Assembly (NCBI RefSeq): GCF_043226085.1
Contig: NZ_CP171225.1
Location: 620,001 to 684,000, forward strand
Length of the DNA: 64,000 nt
Origin: Amaricoccus sp003258405
GTDB lineage: Bacteria; Pseudomonadota; Alphaproteobacteria; Rhodobacterales; Rhodobacteraceae
Direction: 5' to 3'
Below, one piece after another: positions 24,114 through 32,283 of this stretch. The notes beneath the pieces are model-generated. The model had not been told where the DNA came from, made no database searches, and saw nothing but the letters and a program-made list of their open reading frames with translations. A program made the translations under genes and the position numbers. How positions within the stretch are numbered: position 1 is the first letter of the stretch; each line of letters starts with the position of its first letter.

Positions 24114-26990
24114 CTACTCCGCCGCAACGCGGCGGGCGGCAAGGATCTCCTTGAGATAGTGTCCGGTATGGCTCGCTGAACAATCGGAGACGTCCTCCGG
24201 TGTGCCGGTGATGACAATCTCGCCGCCACCATCCCCGCCCTCAGGGCCGATGTCGATGATGTGGTCGGCCGTCTTGATGACATCGAGATTGTGCTCGATC
24301 ACCACCACGGTATTGCCCTGCTCCACCAACTCGTGCAGCACCTCGAGGAGCTTGCGGGTGTCCTCGAAATGCAGCCCCGTCGTCGGTTCGTCGAGGATGT
24401 AGAGCGTCCGGCCCGTCGAGCGCCGCGCGAGCTCCTTCGAGAGCTTCACCCGCTGCGCCTCGCCGCCCGAAAGCGTCGTCGCTTGCTGGCCGACCTTGAT
24501 ATAGCCAAGACCCACCCGCATCAGCGTCGACATCTTGTCGCGGATCGAGGGCACTGCGGCGAAGAAACCCTCGGCATCCTCGACGGTCATGTCGAGAACA
24601 TCCGCTATGCTCTTGCCCTTGAAGAGAATCTCCAGCGTCTCGCGATTGTAGCGTTTGCCACCACAGGTCTCGCAGGTGACATAGACATCCGGCAGGAAGT
24701 GCATCTCGATCTTGATGACGCCATCGCCCTGGCACGCTTCGCAGCGACCACCCTTCACGTTGAAGCTGAACCGCCCGGGCTTGTAGCCGCGGGCCTTCGC
24801 CTCCGGCAGCCCGGCGAACCAGTCCCGGATCGGTCCGAAGGCACCGGTGTAGGTCGCCGGGTTTGACCGGGGTGTGCGTCCGATCGGCGACTGGTCGATG
24901 TCGATGACCTTGTCGAGATGCTCGAGCCCCTCGATCGCCTCGCAGGGCGCCGGCGTCTGCCGCGCACCGTTGAGCCGCATGGACGCCGTCTTGAACAGCG
25001 TCTCGATCGTGAGCGTCGACTTGCCACCGCCCGAGACCCCGGTCACGCAAGTAAACGTCCCGAGCGGAAATGCCGCCGTGACGCCGCGGAGGTTGTTGCC
25101 CGTGGCATTCCGCACGACGACACTCTTGCCATTCCCCTCGCGTCGCAGATCCGGCACCGCGATCTCGCGGACCCCGGTGATATACTGCCCGGTGATCGAA
25201 GCGGGGTTGGCCGCGATTTCCTCGGGGGTGCCGTGCGCGATGATCGTGCCGCCATGTACGCCTGCGCCGGGCCCGATGTCGATCACATGATCGGCCTCGC
25301 GGATCGCCTCCTCGTCATGTTCGACGACGATCACCGTGTTGCCCTGATCCCTCAGGTTCTTGAGCGTCGTGAGCAGCCGACCGTTATCGCGCTGATGCAA
25401 CCCGATCGAGGGCTCGTCGAGCACATACAACACGCCCGTGAGCCCCGACCCGATCTGGCTCGCGAGCCGGATCCGCTGGCTCTCGCCCCCCGAAAGCGTC
25501 CCGGCGTTGCGCGCCAGCGTGAGATAGTCGAGCCCGACATTGACGAGAAATCCGAGGCGCTCCCGGATCTCCTTGAGAATGGCCCGTGCGATCTCGTTCT
25601 TCTGCGCCGTCAGATGCTCCGGCACGGTCTCGGCCCAGTCCCGCGCCTCGCGGATCGACATCCGCACCACCTCGCCGACATGAAGCCCGGCAATCTTCAC
25701 CGCCAGTGCCTCTGGCTTCAGGCGATAGCCGTCGCAGGTATGGCACGGCCGGTTGTTCTGGTAGCGCTCGAACTCCTCGCGCACCCAGTTCGAATCCGTT
25801 TCGCGATAGCGCCGCTCCATGTTGGGGATCACTCCCTCGAACGGCCGCTCGATCTCGTAGACCCGCCCCCCCTCGTCATAGCGGAAGAGGATCTTCTCGC
25901 CCTTCGATCCGTAGAGCAGCACGTCGCGGGCCTGCTCCGGCAGGTCGCGCCAGCGGGCCGACTTGTTGAAGCCGTAATGTCTCGCCAAAGCCTCGATCGT
26001 CTGCCGGTAATAGGGCGACTGCCCCTTCGACCAGGGCGCGATCGCCCCCTTCAGCACCGGCAGGCTCTCGTCGGGCACGATGAGGCGCGGATCGAAGAAA
26101 AGCTCGACCCCGAGCCCGTCGCAGTCCGGACAGGCGCCGAAGGGCGCGTTGAACGAAAAGAGTCGCGGCTCGATCTCCGGAATGGTGAAACCCGACACCG
26201 GACAGGCGAAATTCTCGGAAAACGTGATCCGCTGCGGCGGCTCTGCATTGCCCTCCTCGTCGGGGGTGGGCGCGGTCTCGAGAATTGCGATCCCGTCCGC
26301 GAGATCGAGCGCTGTCCGCAGACTGTCTGCAAGCCGTGTCTGCAACCCGTCGCGCACCACCAGACGGTCCACCACCACGTCGATATTTTGCCGGAACTTC
26401 TTGTCGAGCACCGGCGGCTCATCGAGCTCGTGGAAGGTGCCATTCACCTTCACCCTCTGGAAACCTTGCTTGCGAAGTTCCTGAAATTCCTTGCGGTATT
26501 CCCCCTTCCGGTCGCGCACGATCGGCGCGAGAAGATAGGCCCGCGTCCCCTCCGGCAGCGCCATGGTGATGTCCACCATCTGGCTCACCTGCTGAGCCTC
26601 GATCGGCAGCCCGGTCGCCGGACTGTAAGGCGTGCCGGCCCGCGCGAAGAGCAGCCGAAGATAGTCGTAGATCTCTGTCACCGTGCCCACGGTCGAGCGC
26701 GGGTTGCGGCTCGTGGTCTTCTGCTCGATGGAGATCGCCGGCGACAGGCCGGAGATGTGATCCACATCCGGCTTCTGCATCATGTCGAGGAACTGCCGCG
26801 CATAGGCCGATAGGCTCTCGACATAGCGCCGCTGGCCCTCGGCATAGATCGTGTCGAAGGCAAGCGAGGACTTCCCCGAACCCGAGAGCCCGGTGATGAC
26901 CACGAGCCGGTCGCGTGGAATATCCACATCAACCGATTTCAGATTGTGTTCGCGTGCGCCGCGGATCTCGATGAATTTCTGCTCAGCCAT
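24114..26990 (-). CDS. uvrA: Excinuclease ABC subunit A
   Basis: UvrA recognises bulky DNA damage and loads UvrB in nucleotide excision repair. The 958-residue protein has two ABC ATPase modules: Walker A GLSGSGKSSLAFDTIYAEGQ (about 33-52) and GVSGGGKSTL, signature LSGGESQRIRLASQIG and LSGGEAQRVKLSKELA, and Walker B segments VLYVLDEPSIGLH and LYILDEPTTGLH. Zinc-finger cysteines appear in FGACPDCDGLG, RPCHTCDGYRL and RCEACQGDG...CETCGGKRYN. ATG 26990 is preceded by GGGAGCGAGGC. A candidate SOS box lies 64 bases upstream. Confidence 0.98.
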   Translation of the reverse strand: MAEQKFIEIRGAREHNLKSVDVDIPRDRLVVITGLSGSGKSSLAFDTIYAEGQRRYVESLSAYARQFLDMMQKPDVDHISGLSPAISIEQKTTSRNPRSTVGTVTEIYDYLRLLFARAGTPYSPATGLPIEAQQVSQMVDITMALPEGTRAYLLAPIVRDRKGEYRKEFQELRKQGFQRVKVNGTFHELDEPPVLDKKFRQNIDVVVDRLVVRDGLQTRLADSLRTALDLADGIAILETAPTPDEEGNAEPPQRITFSENFACPVSGFTIPEIEPRLFSFNAPFGACPDCDGLGVELFFDPRLIVPDESLPVLKGAIAPWSKGQSPYYRQTIEALARHYGFNKSARWRDLPEQARDVLLYGSKGEKILFRYDEGGRVYEIERPFEGVIPNMERRYRETDSNWVREEFERYQNNRPCHTCDGYRLKPEALAVKIAGLHVGEVVRMSIREARDWAETVPEHLTAQKNEIARAILKEIRERLGFLVNVGLDYLTLARNAGTLSGGESQRIRLASQIGSGLTGVLYVLDEPSIGLHQRDNGRLLTTLKNLRDQGNTVIVVEHDEEAIREADHVIDIGPGAGVHGGTIIAHGTPEEIAANPASITGQYITGVREIAVPDLRREGNGKSVVVRNATGNNLRGVTAAFPLGTFTCVTGVSGGGKSTLTIETLFKTASMRLNGARQTPAPCEAIEGLEHLDKVIDIDQSPIGRTPRSNPATYTGAFGPIRDWFAGLPEAKARGYKPGRFSFNVKGGRCEACQGDGVIKIEMHFLPDVYVTCETCGGKRYNRETLEILFKGKSIADVLDMTVEDAEGFFAAVPSIRDKMSTLMRVGLGYIKVGQQATTLSGGEAQRVKLSKELARRSTGRTLYILDEPTTGLHFEDTRKLLEVLHELVEQGNTVVVIEHNLDVIKTADHIIDIGPEGGDGGGEIVITGTPEDVSDCSASHTGHYLKEILAARRVAAE

Positions 26991-27053
26991 GCCTCGCTCC
27001 CGCCGATCCATCCTAGATAGCGTTCATGTCCGGAGATGCGAGTCCCACTTTGA

Positions 27054-27068
27054 GAACAAAACGGGACC
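27054..27068 (-). promoter_or_regulatory. Candidate LexA (SOS) box upstream of uvrA
   Basis: On the minus strand the sequence reads GGTC-N7-GTTC, one base away from the alphaproteobacterial LexA consensus GTTC-N7-GTTC. It sits 64 bases before the uvrA start, a position suited to overlapping the promoter. The single mismatch keeps this tentative. Confidence 0.45.
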
Positions 27069-27224
27069 ATACACAACCGCAAATACGCACCCATGGTCAT
27101 GTCTTCGCCAGAGCTCGGCGGCGCATTGCTCTCAGACCTCTTGGCGGTACCGCACAAAAGCGCCTACACTCGTGTTCCGCAGTCCACTGCCACCCCGGCA
27201 GCGGCGCAACCCCCGAGGCCCGCC

Positions 27225-28031
27225 ATGCGCAAAGTCCTCCGTTTCCTCGCAGCCGCAGGCCTTCTGGCCATAGGTGTGAGCCCAGCCCTTGCCCAGGATG
27301 ATGGCTCGACGGCCAAGCTCGCTAAGGATCTCGCCAATCCGGTCGCGAATCTCATAAGCGTGCCGCTGCAGTATAACTACAACTCCGGCATCGGGCCGGA
27401 CGACGGCCATCAGAGCTACATCAACATCCAGCCGGTCATCCCCTTCTCGATTGCACCGAACTGGAACATCATATCGCGCACCATCCTTCCCGTGGTCTGG
27501 CAGGACGACGTCGTCCCGGGCGCAGGGTCACAATCGGGCCTTGGCAACACCTTGCAGAGCTTCTTTCTTTCGCCGAAAGACCCCGGACCCGGCGGCCTGA
27601 TCTGGGGCGTGGGTCCGGTGATCCAGATCCCGACCGCCACCGACGGCATTGCCCGCAACCAGTGGGGCCTTGGTCCCACCGGCGTGGCGCTGGTCCAGCG
27701 GGGGCCCGTGACCATGGGGCTGCTTGCCAACCACGTGTGGTCGGTCACCAACAACAACGGTGACAACAACATGTCCAACAGCTACCTGCAGCCGTTCGTG
27801 GTCTATACCACGCCGAAGGCCACGTCCTTCGGCATCAATACCGAATCGACCTACAACTGGGAGAGCGAGGAGTGGTCGGTGCCGATCAACGCCTTCGTCG
27901 GTCAGGTCGTGAAGGTCGGCGGTGTTCCGGTTCAGTTCAACGGCGGGATCCGCTACTGGGCCGAATCGCCCGAAGGCGGCCCGCAGGACTGGGGTGCACG
28001 CTTCCAGATGACGGTCATGCTGCCGCGCTGA
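27225..28031 (+). CDS. Secreted beta-barrel-type protein (annotated in relatives as neuromedin U-like / transporter)
   Basis: The 268-residue protein has a signal peptide (MRKVLRFLAAAGLLAIGVSP, cleavage near ALAQ). The rest is rich in alternating aromatic and polar segments typical of outer-membrane strands: SVPLQYNYNSG, WNIISRTILPVVWQ, GLGPTGVALVQRG and WGARFQMTVML at the end. In databases such proteins are often labelled neuromedin U, a name without functional meaning. I infer an outer-membrane barrel of unknown substrate. ATG 27225 has CCGAGG upstream; the longer frame from 27093 is rejected. It is divergent from uvrA. Confidence 0.75.
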   Translation: MRKVLRFLAAAGLLAIGVSPALAQDDGSTAKLAKDLANPVANLISVPLQYNYNSGIGPDDGHQSYINIQPVIPFSIAPNWNIISRTILPVVWQDDVVPGAGSQSGLGNTLQSFFLSPKDPGPGGLIWGVGPVIQIPTATDGIARNQWGLGPTGVALVQRGPVTMGLLANHVWSVTNNNGDNNMSNSYLQPFVVYTTPKATSFGINTESTYNWESEEWSVPINAFVGQVVKVGGVPVQFNGGIRYWAESPEGGPQDWGARFQMTVMLPR

Positions 28032-28044
28032 GCAGCCTGTGCAC

Positions 28045-28067
28045 GAGGCCGGTCACACGCCGGCCTC
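28045..28067. terminator. Terminator hairpin between convergent genes
   Basis: GAGGCCGG (28045-28052) and CCGGCCTC (28060-28067) form an 8-bp perfect stem with a 7-nt loop in the 40-base gap between the barrel-protein stop and the transglycosylase stop. Confidence 0.65.
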
Positions 28068-28071
28068 AGCG

Positions 28072-28656
28072 TCAGCGCCCGAGGATATTCTTCACGTAGG
28101 CCTGCGTCTCGGCAAACGGCGGCACGTCGCGATAGCGCTCCACCGCGCCCGGCCCGGCATTGTAGGCCGCCAGCGCCAACCGCCAGTCGCCGAACTTCCG
28201 GTATTGCTGGCTGAGATAGCGGGCACCACCCTCGAGATTCTCGGTCGGGTCATGCGGATTGACGCCCAGAAGCCGCGCCGTCTCGGGCATGAGCTGGGCA
28301 AGTCCGATGGCACCCTTGCTCGATTTTGCCGTCGGATGGAAGTTTGATTCCCGCCGCACGAGCCGCAGGAACAGATCTTCCGGAACGTTGTGCCGGCGGG
28401 CCGCCGCACGCGCCATGTCCTGATAGACTCCCGCTGCGCCGGCATAGGCCGGAATGCTGCCGATGTCGGTGCCCGAACCGCCGGAGGGCCGCCGCAACTG
28501 CCCCTTCAGCGCACCCGGCACGGGCGGCCGGATGAGATCGCGGTATTCGGATGTCACGTTGGAGCGGCGGCTCAGCACGCTGCTCAGGCTTCCTTCGGCC
28601 AAGACCGGCCCGCCCACGAGCAGCGAGCCCGCCGCGACGATCAGCGCAAACCTCAT
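28072..28656 (-). CDS. Soluble lytic transglycosylase-type protein (SLT domain)
   Basis: The 194-residue protein has a signal peptide (MRFALIVAAGSLLVGGPVLA) and a C-terminal SLT domain from about residue 85. The catalytic Glu lies in LVRRESNFHPTAKSSKGAIG (RES), with GLAQLMPETARLLGVNP and LALAAYNAGPGAVERY as the other SLT motifs. It should cleave peptidoglycan between MurNAc and GlcNAc in the periplasm. The region between (about 25-84) is low complexity and probably a linker. AAGGGA precedes ATG 28656. Confidence 0.93.
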   Translation of the reverse strand: MRFALIVAAGSLLVGGPVLAEGSLSSVLSRRSNVTSEYRDLIRPPVPGALKGQLRRPSGGSGTDIGSIPAYAGAAGVYQDMARAAARRHNVPEDLFLRLVRRESNFHPTAKSSKGAIGLAQLMPETARLLGVNPHDPTENLEGGARYLSQQYRKFGDWRLALAAYNAGPGAVERYRDVPPFAETQAYVKNILGR

Positions 28657-28804
28657 GTCCCTTCCCGTATTTCTGCCACCGGGCTTACGTCACCGCCCCG
28701 GCGTAAATCCCCGGGTTCGCGGCTCCTCGTTTCAAAAATCACAGCCGGGCGCAGCTTTCAACTTGTTCTTTGGCCGCGCATGGCCCTAAAACCGCCGGAA
28801 TCCC

Positions 28805-28841
28805 GCCGGAACTGCACCACCTTGGGTTGTGTAGTTCCGGC
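28805..28841 (+). promoter_or_regulatory. Inverted repeat in the ssb leader
   Basis: GCCGGAACT (28805-28813) and AGTTCCGGC (28833-28841) are exact complements separated by 19 bases that can add further CAC/GTG pairs. It ends 37 bases before the ssb start codon and could be an operator or a leader hairpin. Confidence 0.5.
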
Positions 28842-28878
28842 ACAGGCAACGACATTTCGAGCAGACGGGAGGCTCAGC

Positions 28879-29379
28879 ATGGCGGGCAGCGTCAACAAGG
28901 TGATCCTGGTCGGCAATCTCGGTCGCGATCCCGAGACGCGGACTTTTCCGAGCGGCGGCAAGGTTGTGAACCTCCGCATCGCCACCTCAGAGAAGTGGCG
29001 CGACCGCAACTCGGGCGAAAGCCGCGAGCGCACCGAATGGCATTCGGTCGCAATCTACAACGAGAACCTCGGCCGCATCGCCGAGCAGTATCTGCGCAAG
29101 GGCTCCAAGGTCTATCTCGAGGGCCAGCTCGAGACCCGCAAGTGGCAGGACCAGAACGGCCAGGACCGCTACACCACCGAGATCGCGCTCCGCCCCTATC
29201 GCGGCGAGCTCACCCTTCTCGACGGCCGCGGCGAAGGTGGCGGGAGCGGCGGCGGCGGCGGATATGACCGCGGCGAAGGCGGCGGCTACGGCGGTGGCGG
29301 TGGGGGCAGCTACGGCGGCGGCCGCGGCGGGGCTGCCGGCGGCGGGGCCGCCGATCTCGACGATGAAATCCCGTTCTGA
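28879..29379 (+). CDS. ssb: Single-stranded DNA-binding protein
   Basis: SSB coats single-stranded DNA in replication, recombination and repair. The 166-residue protein starts MAGSVNKVILVGNLGRDPET, the usual OB-fold opening. The OB fold spans about residues 1-112 and contains EWHSVAIYNENLGRIAEQYL and GSKVYLEGQLETRKWQDQNG. A long glycine-rich linker (about 117-157) leads to the acidic tip DLDDEIPF that recruits partner proteins. ATG 28879 has GGGAGG upstream; the frame open further upstream is antisense to the transglycosylase and is rejected. Confidence 0.98.
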   Translation: MAGSVNKVILVGNLGRDPETRTFPSGGKVVNLRIATSEKWRDRNSGESRERTEWHSVAIYNENLGRIAEQYLRKGSKVYLEGQLETRKWQDQNGQDRYTTEIALRPYRGELTLLDGRGEGGGSGGGGGYDRGEGGGYGGGGGGSYGGGRGGAAGGGAADLDDEIPF

Positions 29380-29403
29380 ACCATTCAGGTTCCGGCGCCG
29401 GGC

Positions 29404-30381
29404 CTATTGCAGGCCCGGCTCGTCCAACAACCCGCCGCCGCAACCGAGCGGCACCGGGTCGGCCGCCAGGATCAGATCCCGGAGCGGCGTCTCCGGCCCG
29501 ATCACGCCGCGGAGCGCGATTCGCAACTCTCCGATCAGCGTGCGCCGGCCATCCTCAACGCAATCGACGGTAACCCGCGCTCCCGCGCCCCGGCCGAAGG
29601 CATCCTCGAACGCCGCGCGAATATCGCTGCTCCGGACGTAACCCCCGGTTTGCTCGGCGAAGAACCGTCCAACGCCCGAGGCGTTGACCTCTTTCAGCAG
29701 CTGCAACATGTCGTCGAAATAGCCGTCCGCACCGCCCGAGTCGCCAAAGCAGGTGCCGTGCTTCACCCACTCGTGCCGGTCGAGCCCGCTCGCCGCGCCC
29801 GGCATCGCCACATCCAGCGCCCGGCGCGTCTGCAGGTCGACCTCGACCGGCGGTAGCGTATCCCAGTCGCCCGCCTCGTCGAGGCCCACAAGCGCGTCCG
29901 GAACCGCGCAATAGGCCGTCTGTCGGGGCTGCGGCCAGAGCCCGTGCAGCGAGAACCGCCCCGCGGCACCGCGCAGCCCGCCGCGGTTCAGCTCCCGGCA
30001 TTCCGCCCGGCCCGGCCGCGTTTCGCAAAACGCCGGCTGCCAGCTCAGCACCAGCAGGTTCTCGGAGGACTCCTCCGTCTCCGCCAAAGCCGGCACGGCA
30101 TCCATCCGCTCCGAAAGCCGCCCGCAATCAAGCGAGACCCAGCGCGCCTCACTCCGCGCCGCCCCCGGCACCCGGACCTGCACCCATTCCCCGCCCGGAG
30201 CGTTGATCTGCAGAGCCTCATAGCTCCGGCCGGGTTCAAGCCGCACATCGCCCGGATTGCTGCCGCTGTTCTTCGAAAGATACGCCACGCAGCCCGCCTC
30301 GGCGAAAAAGACGCCCCCGACCGGCTCCGCGGCCCGGACGCCCCCCGCCATCAACGCCATCGCCAGCATCACGTATTTCAT
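29404..30381 (-). CDS. Secreted ribonuclease T2 family protein
   Basis: The 325-residue protein has a signal peptide (MKYVMLAMALMAGGVRA). Residues of about 20-85 form an N-terminal region with an SH3-like look (VRLEPGRSYEALQI, EWVQVRVPG). The T2 domain follows with both catalytic segments: FSLHGLWPQ (CAS I His) and RHEWVKHGTC (CAS II His-Glu-Lys-His). Several Cys residues suggest periplasmic disulfides. Such enzymes cleave RNA through 2',3'-cyclic phosphates, probably to scavenge nutrients. ATG 30381 has GGGGGAG upstream; the frame continuing to 31008 is antisense to the peroxidase gene and rejected. Confidence 0.9.
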   Translation of the reverse strand: MKYVMLAMALMAGGVRAAEPVGGVFFAEAGCVAYLSKNSGSNPGDVRLEPGRSYEALQINAPGGEWVQVRVPGAARSEARWVSLDCGRLSERMDAVPALAETEESSENLLVLSWQPAFCETRPGRAECRELNRGGLRGAAGRFSLHGLWPQPRQTAYCAVPDALVGLDEAGDWDTLPPVEVDLQTRRALDVAMPGAASGLDRHEWVKHGTCFGDSGGADGYFDDMLQLLKEVNASGVGRFFAEQTGGYVRSSDIRAAFEDAFGRGAGARVTVDCVEDGRRTLIGELRIALRGVIGPETPLRDLILAADPVPLGCGGGLLDEPGLQ

Positions 30382-30501
30382 TCCGGCTCCCCCTTCGGCC
30401 GCTTCACCGTTCCGGGACAGAGCCCCTGTCGCGATCCGTGCGCTTGCAGTATCGTCGGCAAAAAACCGCCGCCGCGCGGACCGACGGGAGAACATCACAC
30501 C

Positions 30502-31857
30502 ATGCCGCGATGCGCCAGACTCATCGTCCTCCTCACCGCGGTCGCAGCGCCTGCGATGGCGGCCCCCCCTCTGCCGGCCCCGGTCACGGAGGATGATTAT
30601 CGCCCCGTCCGCCTCGAGCTCGTCGAGCTCGGCCGCGACCTGTTCTTCGACAAGATCCTGAGCGGCAATCGCAACATTGCCTGTTCCACGTGCCACCACC
30701 CCTCCCTCGCCACGTCCGACGGCGTGTCGCTCGATCTCGGCGAGGGCGCGGAGGGCCTTGGCCCCGATCGGCATCTCATGGAGGAAAACCGCCCCGAGCA
30801 GTTCATCCCCCGCAACGCGCCTGCCCTCTTCAATCTTGGCGCGCGCCAATTCACCCACATGTTCCTCGATGGTCGCCTCGAGGAAGACCCCGAGCGGCCC
30901 TCGGGCCTGCGCACGCCGCTCGAGGACGAGATGGTGATGGGCTTCGACAGCGCGCTGGCAGCGCAAACGATGTTTCCGGTGCTCTCTCAGGACGAGATGG
31001 CAGGCCATTACGGTGAGAACGACATCGCCAAGGCCGCGCGCCAGGGCCTCATCACCGGCTCGGGCGGGGCCTGGGATCTGCTTGCGGGTCGCGTGTCCGC
31101 AATTCCGGCCTACCAGACGCGTTTTGCCGCCGCGATTCCGGAAATTGCTTCAGGGCGGCCGCTCGCCTTTACCGACATATCCAATGCGCTCGCCGCCTTC
31201 ATGGAGGCCGAATTCCGCGCCGATGACAGCCCCTTCGACCGTCATCTGCGTGGAGAGGCCGAACTTACCGGCCAGGCGCGCGCCGGGCTCGAACTCTTCT
31301 ACGGCAAGGCCGGCTGCGCCACCTGTCACTCCGGCCCGTTCCAGACCGACCAGCAGTTCCACGCCGTCGCCATGCCGCAGCTCGGGCCGGGCAAGGCCGC
31401 GCGGTTCGAGCGCCATCAGAAGGACACCGGCCGTGCCCGCGTCACCGGGCAGGACGCCGACCTCTATCGTTTTCGCACCCCGAGCCTCCGCAATGTGGCG
31501 GAGACCGCGCCCTACGGACACGCAGGCGCTTACGCCGACCTTCGCGACACCGTCCGCCACATGGCTGACCCCGCCACCGCCCTCGCCGCCTATGATCCAG
31601 CCATGGCGCGCCTTCCTGCCTTCGAGGCGGCAAGACCCACCTGGGCTGTCCTGGAGGATTCCGACGAGATGGCGCGCATCACTGCTGCAAACGAAGTGCG
31701 CCCGGTGTCCCTGAGCGAGACGGAAATCGGCCAGATCGTCGCCTTTCTGGAAAGCCTCACGGACGCGAGCAGCCTCGCCGGCCGCCTCGGCATCCCGGAG
31801 ACCGTTCCGAGCGACCTTCCCGTCGACCGATTGCCCGATCCGGCGGCTGCCCGATGA
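30502..31857 (+). CDS. Di-heme cytochrome c peroxidase / MauG family protein
   Basis: The 451-residue protein starts with a signal peptide (MPRCARLIVLLTAVAAPAMA). Two c-type heme sites are visible: CSTCHH (about residue 71) and CATCHS (about 275). ELGRDLFFDKILSGNRNIAC precedes the first heme, as in bacterial cytochrome c peroxidases, and RTPSLRNVAETAPYGHAG is the conserved segment after the second heme. It should reduce peroxide or perform MauG-like oxidation in the periplasm. Its stop overlaps the start of the DUF1810 gene by four bases. The frame extending upstream to 29944 is rejected. Confidence 0.92.
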   Translation: MPRCARLIVLLTAVAAPAMAAPPLPAPVTEDDYRPVRLELVELGRDLFFDKILSGNRNIACSTCHHPSLATSDGVSLDLGEGAEGLGPDRHLMEENRPEQFIPRNAPALFNLGARQFTHMFLDGRLEEDPERPSGLRTPLEDEMVMGFDSALAAQTMFPVLSQDEMAGHYGENDIAKAARQGLITGSGGAWDLLAGRVSAIPAYQTRFAAAIPEIASGRPLAFTDISNALAAFMEAEFRADDSPFDRHLRGEAELTGQARAGLELFYGKAGCATCHSGPFQTDQQFHAVAMPQLGPGKAARFERHQKDTGRARVTGQDADLYRFRTPSLRNVAETAPYGHAGAYADLRDTVRHMADPATALAAYDPAMARLPAFEAARPTWAVLEDSDEMARITAANEVRPVSLSETEIGQIVAFLESLTDASSLAGRLGIPETVPSDLPVDRLPDPAAAR

Positions 31858-32276
31858 CCAGCCCTGATCTCTCCCGTTTCGTCGCGGCGCAGGACCAGGT
31901 CTGGGACAGCGTGACCGCCGAGCTGCGCGCCGGAGCCAAGGCCAGCCACTGGATGTGGTTCGTCTTTCCCCAGATTGCAGGCCTCGGCCGGAGTGCGATG
32001 GCCGAGCGCTTTGCACTCACCTCTCTCGAGGAGGCCCGCGCCTACCTCGCTCATCCGGTGCTCGGCCTTCGGCTGCGCGAAGCCGTCGGGCTTCTGCTAC
32101 CCCATCGTGGCACCCCGCCCGAGCGCATCCTCGGCAGCATCGATGCGGTGAAGCTCCGCTCCTGCCTGACCCTCTTCTCCGCCGCCGCACCGGACGATCC
32201 GCTTTTCGCCGAGGCACTCGAGGCGTTCTATGGTGGCGAACCCGACGCCCGAACGCTGAGCCTCCTCTCCCGCTGA
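31854..32276 (+). CDS. DUF1810 family protein
   Basis: The 140-residue protein carries the family pattern: LSRFVAAQDQVWDSVTAELR at the start, HWMWFVFPQIAGLGRSAMAE (about 32-51), AYLAHPVLGLRLREAVGLL and FSAAAPDDPLFAEALEAFYGG near the end. It has no signal peptide, so it is probably cytoplasmic, and its biochemical role is unknown. An ATGA overlap couples it to the di-heme peroxidase gene, although the two proteins work in different compartments, so a shared function is doubtful. Confidence 0.92.
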   Translation: MTSPDLSRFVAAQDQVWDSVTAELRAGAKASHWMWFVFPQIAGLGRSAMAERFALTSLEEARAYLAHPVLGLRLREAVGLLLPHRGTPPERILGSIDAVKLRSCLTLFSAAAPDDPLFAEALEAFYGGEPDARTLSLLSR

Positions 32277-32283
32277 TCCTGCG

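Noticed and set aside
24918..26813. 631-codon plus-strand frame inside uvrA
   Set aside because: It is a mirror of the conserved uvrA coding strand and has no domain features.
28390..28878. Upstream extension of ssb
   Set aside because: The extension is antisense to the transglycosylase gene, and the SSB fold begins at ATG 28879 with its own ribosome site.
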